Shown here in pieces: positions 7,066-12,154 of a stretch of DNA of 12,154 nt. Under the pieces are notes generated by a model. It was not told where the DNA came from. It worked only from the letters and a program-made list of their open reading frames with translations, and did no database searches. Where the stretch lies: positions 1-12,154 of the forward strand of contig NZ_CALIMY010000092.1 in NCBI RefSeq assembly GCF_938045205.1. Direction: 5' to 3'. The position numbers and the translations under genes were made by a program. Position 1 is the first letter of the stretch; the number at the start of each line of letters is the position of its first letter. This DNA is from an uncultured Campylobacter sp. GTDB lineage: Bacteria; Campylobacterota; Campylobacteria; Campylobacterales; Campylobacteraceae.

Positions 7066-7867
7066 AACCCATTTCGGCGTGATCTTTTCGCTCGTCGCGC
7101 TGCTTTTCTCCGTGCAGTTTGGAATTTTTATGAGCAACCTAACCAAAAGCTACGAGCGCTCGATCCAAAACGAATACAACATCGTGCTAGTCTCCAAAAC
7201 TCCGCTCAGCTTGCAAGACGCGCAAAAAGCGGTACCGAAAATCAGCTCGATTAGCGAAATTTCCACAGCGGGCATTACCGAGCGTCTGAAGGGTAAAATT
7301 TCACAAAATGCCTTTGCCGAGCTGAGTAAAAATTTGCCTAAATTTTATAGCGTCAAACTCGAAAGCTTCCCCGACGCCGCGCAGCTTGCCAAGATCGAGC
7401 AGGATCTAAAATCTATCGGCTCGCTTACGCGGGTAGAAATTTTTAAAAAGACCCACGATGAAATTTTTAAAATTTTACTACTTATCAAAAGCCTCGTTTA
7501 TGGCTTTGCGTTTCTCATCGTACTTTTAGGCGTGATGTTAATTCACCGCCAGATGCGTATCTGGGTTTACGAACACAAAGAGCGCATCGAGATCATGGAG
7601 CTTTTCGGCGCATCGTTTCTGATAAAAAGCGGCAAACTCTACCGAATGGCGATAATAGACTCATTCATAGCCACGCTGATCGTGACCTGCTTCTACATTG
7701 CGCTTCCAGGCTGGGAGGTGTTTTCGACAACGCTTAAGGGTATCGGCGATCTACGCACCGCCATAGTGCTGCCTTACGACGCGCTGATCCTTTTGAGTGT
7801 TGCCTTGGCGCTATCTATCATCGCGGTAAGTTTTGTGATGCTGCAAATCGGAAATAAACGAGCATGA
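7052..7867 (+). CDS. ftsX: FtsX, cell-division permease-like protein
   Basis: FtsX is the membrane partner of FtsE and passes the ATPase signal to a periplasmic amidase activator. The 271 residues show the FtsX topology: a first membrane segment (about 8-28), a periplasmic domain (about 30-140), a second segment (143-165), a cytoplasmic loop with EHKERIEIMELFGAS (174-188), a family-typical ELxGAS-like signature, then segments at about 199-219 and 243-265. There is no long cytoplasmic N terminus, as in E. coli FtsX. The ATG at 7052 has AAGGA at 7036-7040 and lies within the end of ftsE. The stop overlaps the ATG of the EnvC-like gene (ATGA). About eight RAATTY words occur in this gene, more than in other insert-free genes here, but they are scattered in normal sequence. 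Confidence 0.9.
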   Translation: MKSIKTHFGVIFSLVALLFSVQFGIFMSNLTKSYERSIQNEYNIVLVSKTPLSLQDAQKAVPKISSISEISTAGITERLKGKISQNAFAELSKNLPKFYSVKLESFPDAAQLAKIEQDLKSIGSLTRVEIFKKTHDEIFKILLLIKSLVYGFAFLIVLLGVMLIHRQMRIWVYEHKERIEIMELFGASFLIKSGKLYRMAIIDSFIATLIVTCFYIALPGWEVFSTTLKGIGDLRTAIVLPYDALILLSVALALSIIAVSFVMLQIGNKRA

Positions 7868-9246
7868 AAAGAGCTTTTTTAGCGCCGCTTCTTGCGCTGG
7901 GGCTCGCCGCAGCTCTTACTTACGCCGCACCCGCAAAGCAGCAGAGCACGAAAGATAAGATCGCCAAAGCGGGTCAAGAGCTCAAAAGCTCGCAAAAGGA
8001 GGGGATGCAACTCTCACAAAAGATCGACGAGATCGCTGGCCTTATCGTAAAGGAGCAGGAGGGCTTTAAAAAGCGCGAGGGCGAAATCAAACAGCTAAGC
8101 GAAACGATCGAAGGGCTAAAGGATCAATACGCCGCCGAAGCGCAGGAGCTTGAGAAACTCAATAGCCAAAACGTCACCCTTCTTAGCGTGCAAAATGATC
8201 TAGAAAGCAAGATCATAAGCGTGATCTCGCAAGAGCTATCGTTTGATCTAATCACCGACGTAAATTCCACCACTACGCCCGATTCTATCGTAGCTAGCGA
8301 AATTTTAGAGGGGCTCGGCGTCGTTATGAACGACGAGCTGAAGGGGTTAATCAAAGACTACGAAAATAATCAAAATTTTATCAACGAACAGAATAAAAAG
8401 ATCAAATCGATCCAGGCGAGCATGGCGGGCTACGACAAGAAAAAAACCGATCTTGACGCCAAGCAAACCACCCAAAAAGAAAAGCTCGCACAGATGAAAA
8501 AGGACAAAGAGGACTACATCGCGAGGCTGGAGAAGATAAACGACGAGCAAGACGCCATATCTAAGACCCTGCAGGAGCTTAAGATCATCGATGACGCCGA
8601 GGAAAAAGCCAAAGCGCAGAAGGAGGAAACGGCGCGCCAAGCAAAGCTTGAAGCGCAGAAGCAAAAGGAGCGTCAGGCACGCGAAAAAGAGTACGCCAAA
8701 GCAAAGGCGGCTGCCAAAAAGGCGGGCAAGCCCGAGCCTGCACCTCCTAGCGAGCCCGAGCCAGAAGTGAGCGAGCCAGCGGATGAGCGCGTAAGTAAGA
8801 TCAACCAAAAGGTCAAGCAGTACGGCTCGAGCTATCAGTCCTCGCGCGTCAAAAAATACAGCGGAGCCAAGACCGCAGCACCTTTAAACGGCGCGTATTT
8901 GAAGCGGAAATTCGGCAACTACAACGATCCCGTGTATAACATCAAGCTTTTCAACGAAAATATCGTGCTGGGCTCAAACAGCGGCGACACGCAGGTTAAA
9001 GCGGTACTGCCGGGCAAAGTGGTCTTTGCTAAAGAAACCGCCGTGCTCGATAAGGTCGTGATCCTAGAGCACAGCGGCGGCATCCACACGATCTACGCGC
9101 ATCTAAATCAGATCCCGCCTACCGTGCGCGTCGGCTCCAACGTCAAAAAGGGCTACATCATCGGGCGCATCGGCTCGGATCTGACCTTTGAAGTGACGCA
9201 GCAGAACTACCACATCAACCCGCTCGATCTCATAAGTCTGAGGTGA
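7864..9246 (+). CDS. EnvC-like amidase activator (coiled coil plus degenerate LytM/peptidase M23 domain)
   Basis: The 460-residue protein begins with a signal peptide (MKRAFLAPLLALGLAAALTY, cleavage probably near AYAAP). Long charged coiled coils cover about residues 25-270, then a Lys/Ala- and Pro/Glu-rich linker (about 270-305), and a C-terminal LytM-type domain from about 338. The zinc-binding motifs of active M23 peptidases are lost: the HxGxD site reads N-E-N-I-V (364-368) and the HLH site reads D-L-T (439-441, in SDLTFEV). The fold is otherwise recognisable (VKAVLPGKVVFA, VVILEHSGGIHTIYAHL, VKKGYIIGRIG). In E. coli, EnvC has the same layout, lacks peptidase activity, binds FtsX and activates amidases. 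Overlap with ftsX by 4 nt supports that role here. Databases will probably label it peptidase M23. The position matches Cj1275c. Confidence 0.88.
   Translation: MKRAFLAPLLALGLAAALTYAAPAKQQSTKDKIAKAGQELKSSQKEGMQLSQKIDEIAGLIVKEQEGFKKREGEIKQLSETIEGLKDQYAAEAQELEKLNSQNVTLLSVQNDLESKIISVISQELSFDLITDVNSTTTPDSIVASEILEGLGVVMNDELKGLIKDYENNQNFINEQNKKIKSIQASMAGYDKKKTDLDAKQTTQKEKLAQMKKDKEDYIARLEKINDEQDAISKTLQELKIIDDAEEKAKAQKEETARQAKLEAQKQKERQAREKEYAKAKAAAKKAGKPEPAPPSEPEPEVSEPADERVSKINQKVKQYGSSYQSSRVKKYSGAKTAAPLNGAYLKRKFGNYNDPVYNIKLFNENIVLGSNSGDTQVKAVLPGKVVFAKETAVLDKVVILEHSGGIHTIYAHLNQIPPTVRVGSNVKKGYIIGRIGSDLTFEVTQQNYHINPLDLISLR
9240..9243 (+). promoter_or_regulatory. Ribosome binding site of the YjjP-like gene
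   Basis: GAGG at the end of the EnvC-like gene lies 7 nt before GTG 9251. It is the best evidence that the low-complexity N-terminal extension of the next protein is translated. Confidence 0.6.
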
Positions 9247-9250
9247 AGCC

Positions 9251-10474
9251 GTGAGCGGGGAAAATTCTAAATTTAGCGGATCTTGCGAGGACGCTGGAAG
9301 TTTAAATTTAAGCGGGCAAAGCTCGGGCTGCGATTTAAATTTAAGTGAGCAGAATTCTTTAAAAGAGCAAAATTCCGCCGTTTCAAATTTGAGCGATGAA
9401 AGCTCCGCGGCGGCGTTAAATTTAAGCGAGCAAAATTCCGCCTCGGCGCTAAATTTAGATAACTCAAATTCCGAAACGATGTCAAATTTAAACAATCAAA
9501 ATTTTACCGCCGCAACGGACGCCGAAGCGACATCAAAAACGGCGGCAGGCGCTGTAAAAACAGAAGCCGTGACAGCCTCGGAGACAGCGCAAAACGATAT
9601 TGAGGCGGCAGAGGCAGGCGTGGAAACAACACGAAACACTATCGCAACGGCAAAAACAACGTCAGCAGGAGCGGCGACAGTGAAAGAAGCGGAAGCGGCG
9701 AGACCGCAAATCCAAGAGCTTACCAATTTTCTTAGCGAATACACCGCCAAGATGCTTAGTATCGGCACTTACACCGCGCGTATAGAGCACTGCGTGCGCA
9801 GGATAGCGGACGCTTACGACTATGAGGCTAGCCTGATGATCTTTGTGCGCCACTTCATCATCAGCGTGATGGATCCTGCGGACAACTCTATCCGCCGCAC
9901 CTACGTCAAAACGGGCGCTGCGGCGCATATCAGCTTCGATCTGATCTCGGAGCTAAGCGCGCTTAGCTGGGAAATTTACGACGAAAAAATCCCCCTTGCG
10001 CGCGCCAGAGCCTCATTTGCCGAAATTTTAGCCTCGCAGAAGAAAAGCTTTGCCAAAACTCTTGTTTTGCTCAGCGTCGCAAATGCCGCATTCTGCGAGC
10101 TTTTCGGCGGCGATGGCGGCGCGATGGCGCTCGTTTTTGCGGCTACGGCTTTTGGAATTTGCGCCCGCTATCTGCTTAGCAGGCTCAAAATCAATCTAAA
10201 AATCCAATACATCGCGGTTTCGTTCGCAGTCTCCTTCATTGTCTCGCTAGGCGCTCGCTACGGGCTTAGCGCCACGCCCGACATAGCCGTGGGATCGAGC
10301 ATACTCTTTTTGATCCCCGGCGTCTGGCTGATCAACTCGGTATTTGACATCCTAAACGAAAATATGCTCGTAGGCATCAGCAGAGGGCTAAACACGGGGC
10401 TTTTGATCATCTGCATCGCAATCGGGCTCTTTCTGACGCTTAGCATCTCAAATTTGGGGCTTGTAAATGTTTGA
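9251..10474 (+). CDS. ThrE/YjjP-like exporter subunit (DUF1212) with low-complexity N-terminal extension
   Basis: This is the N-terminal half of a split threonine/serine-exporter-type transporter; E. coli YjjP-YjjB (succinate export) and the single-chain ThrE of Corynebacterium are relatives. The substrate here is unknown. The family core starts near residue 156 (ELTNFLSEYTAKMLSIGTYTARIE) and has about 250 residues, the usual size, with a soluble part followed by about five membrane segments and LIPGVWLINSVFDIL near the end. Residues 1-150 are not family sequence: first LNLSEQNS-type repeats, then a Thr/Ala/Glu-rich stretch. The GTG start has a strong GAGG site 7 nt upstream and only 4 nt separate it from the EnvC-like gene, so the extension is probably real. 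The stop overlaps the YjjB-like gene by 8 nt. Confidence 0.85.
   Translation: MSGENSKFSGSCEDAGSLNLSGQSSGCDLNLSEQNSLKEQNSAVSNLSDESSAAALNLSEQNSASALNLDNSNSETMSNLNNQNFTAATDAEATSKTAAGAVKTEAVTASETAQNDIEAAEAGVETTRNTIATAKTTSAGAATVKEAEAARPQIQELTNFLSEYTAKMLSIGTYTARIEHCVRRIADAYDYEASLMIFVRHFIISVMDPADNSIRRTYVKTGAAAHISFDLISELSALSWEIYDEKIPLARARASFAEILASQKKSFAKTLVLLSVANAAFCELFGGDGGAMALVFAATAFGICARYLLSRLKINLKIQYIAVSFAVSFIVSLGARYGLSATPDIAVGSSILFLIPGVWLINSVFDILNENMLVGISRGLNTGLLIICIAIGLFLTLSISNLGLVNV
9262..9504. repeat. RAATTY-rich repeat region at the 5' end of the YjjP-like gene
   Basis: Thirteen RAATTY words start at 9262, 9269, 9304, 9337, 9352, 9370, 9385, 9418, 9433, 9451, 9466, 9484 and 9499, about one per 19 bp. 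Twelve share one codon phase (Asn-Leu, Asn-Ser or Asn-Phe), a different phase from the pseudouridine synthase insert. A 24-bp unit encoding LNLSEQNS recurs at 9335-9358 and 9416-9439. Confidence 0.85.
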
Positions 10475-10967
10475 TATAGCGCTTTTGGTATTTAAGGACG
10501 CTTGCTTTGCCGCTGCGGCGGGGCTCGGGTTTGCGTATGCGTGCATGCCGCCTAAAAAGACGCTAGTCTTTTCGGCGCTGCTTGCAGCGGTAGCGCATTC
10601 GTGCAGGTTTTTGCTGATACAGAGCCAAATTTTTTCGATCGCCGCCGCGACGCTTTTTGCGTCGTTTCTGATCGGCGTTTTGGGAATGCTCTGCGCCAAG
10701 CGCCTTAAGATACCCGCAGAGATCATCGCCTTTCCTGCGCTGCTTCCGATGATCCCTGGCATCTACGCCTATAAGGCGGTCTTGGCGCTGTTTTCTTATA
10801 TCAAAGCCGCAGGCGCACAGCAGAAGCTCGCTCACCTCATCTCATTTTTCGACAACGCCCTCGCCACGATCTCGATCTCGCTGGCGCTCGGCACGGGTGT
10901 CTCGATAACGCTGCTCATTTTCTACGAGCAGTCCTTGATGATCACTCGCGGCGCAAGAGGCAAATAG
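10467..10967 (+). CDS. ThrE/YjjB-like exporter subunit (DUF3815)
   Basis: This is the C-terminal half of the split ThrE-type exporter. The 166 residues form about five membrane segments. The motif FPALLPMIPGIYAYKA (about residues 91-106) is the hallmark of this family, and CRFLLI in the second segment region is also typical. The 8-nt overlap with the YjjP-like gene implies the two are made together and form one inner-membrane transporter. It is the last gene of the co-directional run from 2137. The natural substrate cannot be read from the sequence: dicarboxylates and small amino acids are the known options in relatives. No low-complexity insert is present. Confidence 0.87.
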   Translation: MFDIALLVFKDACFAAAAGLGFAYACMPPKKTLVFSALLAAVAHSCRFLLIQSQIFSIAAATLFASFLIGVLGMLCAKRLKIPAEIIAFPALLPMIPGIYAYKAVLALFSYIKAAGAQQKLAHLISFFDNALATISISLALGTGVSITLLIFYEQSLMITRGARGK

Positions 10968-11020
10968 CGCTAAGCAAGAAATTTTAAGTAAGCGCGGCGG
11001 GTAAATTTATAAATTCTATT
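10968..11020. other. Convergent gap and composition boundary
   Basis: GC-rich coding DNA ends here and an AT-rich block begins. It holds an AT-only palindrome, AATTTATAAATT, at about 11004-11015, but no GC-rich stem with T-run, so no intrinsic terminator can be claimed. Confidence 0.35.
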
Positions 11021-11266
11021 TTATTGCTCTCGTTTTATCTCTTTGGTTTTTTCATCGTAATAATATCCTTGCTCCACACCCAGCAAATTATCTTTTATAT
11101 CGTATTTATATGTATAATTTTCATCAAAAATACCTAGATAAAAAGCATACCGACTATATTTTCTACCTTCTAACTCAAAAAATGCTTTATACGGCTTTAT
11201 ATCTTTCTTTTTAAAGTTATATAAATTACAAAAGTTATCGTATTTTTTATCTATTAGGCTTACATA
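11021..11266 (-). pseudogene. Start-less reading frame, probable detached 3' end of the adjoining hypothetical gene
   Basis: On the complementary strand 81 codons are open, ending in TAA at 11021. The translation is protein-like: it begins YVSLIDKKYDNF and contains YSRYAFYLGIFDENYTY and YYYDEKTKEIKREQ. No ATG, GTG or TTG occurs in frame until near the end, and a TGA lies directly upstream, so it cannot be an independent gene with a normal start. It begins 7 nt before the stop of the 11260-11967 gene in a different frame, with the same strand, AT-rich base use and Lys/Tyr-rich style. A single lost base near 11264-11267 would explain this. In DNA this AT-rich a stop-free run of 81 codons is unlikely by chance. 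It could alternatively be a remnant of a different gene or a sequencing error. Confidence 0.5.
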
Positions 11267-11967
11267 TCAAAAAATAGCATGTCGGTTGGAATAGAAAAAA
11301 TTTTATCATTAGGATATTTGCGGTCGTATATTTTAGGATTAATTTCATTTAAAAATATTTTTTCCGTAAATAACATATCAAATACATGTTTATCATTTTC
11401 TAATCCGCTAAAATATAATTTGTACTTTAAATTTCCATCCGACAAGATTAAACTATTATTATTTTCCCAAGGGTAAACAACTTCGCCTTTGAGCATGGAC
11501 ATATTTACAAAATCTTTGAAATTTGCTACGGCTTGTTTACCGTTGCAAGCCCTGTCTCCCAAACTCATAAAATATTCTAAATTTATATTGTCATCTACAA
11601 TGAAAAATTCGCAAGCTTTATCTGGACGATTATTTCCACCGCATCTTTCCGCCAACCCGCTATAAAAATTATAAAATTCATCGTCCACTTTACCGTATTG
11701 CTTCTTTATTTTTCTTTCCATATCACGGAATTCCCCCGCTGAAATATTTATAGATTTATAGGTCTTTTTAAGCATGCACTTTAACGCCCTATCCTTAAGC
11801 TGTATATCTGTAAGATTGCCATCTAGATCGCATACCCACTCATACGGATCGGTTTTAATTTTTTCGGCTGAATTTGGGTATTTATACTCCGCGATAATCG
11901 AAAGTATCGCGCACAAAGCGCATATTATTATGATGCAGACCAAGCACAGATAATATCTCGTTTTCAA
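11260..11967 (-). CDS. AT-rich hypothetical protein with N-terminal membrane anchor
   Basis: I do not recognise a family. The 235 residues begin MKTRYYLC and a hydrophobic stretch (about residues 5-26), which could be a membrane anchor or uncleaved signal. The rest is hydrophilic with six Cys (for example WVCDLDGN, RALKCML, ERCGGNN, KACEFF and RACNGK), suggesting disulfides outside the cytoplasm. The start is TTG at 11967 (complement), with AGGAG at 11974-11978, spacing 6, a strong site. The DNA is far more AT-rich than the genes to its left and uses AT-ending codons, so recent acquisition is likely. A short AT-rich secreted or anchored protein behind the end of another gene could be an immunity or accessory protein, but nothing in the sequence proves that. 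The reading frame just past the stop suggests it was once about 80 residues longer. Confidence 0.7.
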   Translation of the reverse strand: MKTRYYLCLVCIIIICALCAILSIIAEYKYPNSAEKIKTDPYEWVCDLDGNLTDIQLKDRALKCMLKKTYKSINISAGEFRDMERKIKKQYGKVDDEFYNFYSGLAERCGGNNRPDKACEFFIVDDNINLEYFMSLGDRACNGKQAVANFKDFVNMSMLKGEVVYPWENNNSLILSDGNLKYKLYFSGLENDKHVFDMLFTEKIFLNEINPKIYDRKYPNDKIFSIPTDMLFFDM

Positions 11968-11973
11968 ATTTTG

Positions 11974-11978
11974 CTCCT
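11974..11978 (-). promoter_or_regulatory. Ribosome binding site of the AT-rich hypothetical gene
   Basis: AGGAG on the complementary strand lies 6 nt before TTG 11967. It fixes this non-ATG start, since no ATG is nearby in frame. Confidence 0.65.
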
Positions 11979-12081
11979 AAAATTTTCCGCAATATACCTC
12001 TCATAGACTTAATCTGCGATAATTTTAGTATGCCTCAAATATCGTTAAATCAGGGCTTTTCTTGATCCGCTTCGGCAAATT
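11979..12081. other. Upstream region of the AT-rich gene
   Basis: On the complementary strand TAAAAT at 12022-12027 could be a -10 hexamer for the AT-rich gene, and TATATT near 11990-11995 is an alternative. A short reading frame of 11 codons (MKFAEADQ...) starts in an ATGA overlap with the stop at 12082-12084; its meaning is unclear. Confidence 0.25.
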
Positions 12082-12154
12082 TCATCTCAATGCTTCGTAG
12101 GTATTAGGCTCTCTTGCGCCGCTCGTCGTGCCTCTATCGCCAAAGTAAAATTTA
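12082..12154 (-). CDS. Possible 3' end of a gene running off the window
   Basis: On the complementary strand the frame from the edge is open for 23 codons and ends in TGA at 12082-12084. Its translation includes FGDRGTTSGAREPNTYEALR, which is compositionally protein-like and uses GC-richer codons than the neighbouring AT-rich gene. It is too short to be sure it is coding and I do not recognise a family. If real, it lies 114 nt upstream of the AT-rich gene on the same strand. Confidence 0.35.
   Translation of the reverse strand, partial: KFYFGDRGTTSGAREPNTYEALR

Noticed and set aside
8347..8808. Leu/Phe-rich minus-strand frame opposite the EnvC-like coiled coil
   Set aside because: It is the expected antisense of Lys/Glu/Gln-rich coiled-coil codons; no other evidence.
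11279..11476. Small plus-strand frame in the AT-rich block
   Set aside because: It lies opposite the TTG-started hypothetical gene, which has a strong ribosome site and a longer frame; no support for the plus strand.

Overview
The window reads as chromosomal DNA of a Campylobacter with unusually high GC for the genus, as in the oral species group that includes C. gracilis, C. showae and C. rectus. The species is inference. The genus call rests on gene order: rodA divergent from a run of pseudouridine synthase, flpA-like lipoprotein, trmB, ftsE, ftsX and a peptidase-M23/EnvC-like gene. As I recall it, this matches Cj1282 and Cj1280c-Cj1275c of C. jejuni. AAATTT-type words are also very frequent throughout.

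Layout. 21-874 (+): two translationally coupled small membrane proteins of unknown function; the first has a long low-complexity tail. 978-2084 (-): rodA. 2137-10967 (+): one tightly packed unit with every junction overlapping or separated by 4 nt or less, encoding an RluA-family pseudouridine synthase, an FlpA-like lipoprotein, TrmB, FtsE, FtsX, an EnvC-like amidase activator and a split ThrE-type exporter (YjjP-like plus YjjB-like). 11021-12154 (-): an AT-rich block with a TTG-started hypothetical protein, a start-less reading frame just beyond its stop that looks like its detached 3' end, and possibly the last codons of another gene at the window edge.

Function. RodA builds the elongation peptidoglycan. 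FtsE-FtsX and the EnvC-like protein form a recognised module for switching on cell-wall amidases at division; the EnvC-like protein has lost the zinc-binding residues of its LytM domain, which fits an activator rather than a hydrolase. The pseudouridine synthase and TrmB are RNA-modification enzymes, FlpA-like is a surface lipoprotein, and the exporter pair is an apparent addition to the end of the unit.

The most unusual signal is that four genes carry long low-complexity segments packed with the palindromic word RAATTY (AAATTT, AAATTC, GAATTT, GAATTC): about 15 copies in 191-523, 17 in 2765-3341, 18 in 5222-6096 and 13 in 9262-9504. Conserved parts of the same genes hold only a few. The word is read in different codon phases in different genes, so the peptides differ while the DNA word stays the same. 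RAATTY is the methylation motif that marks DNA for uptake in C. jejuni natural transformation, so these segments could be arrays of uptake-type sites lodged in tolerated protein loops. That link is a hypothesis. Counts were made by eye.
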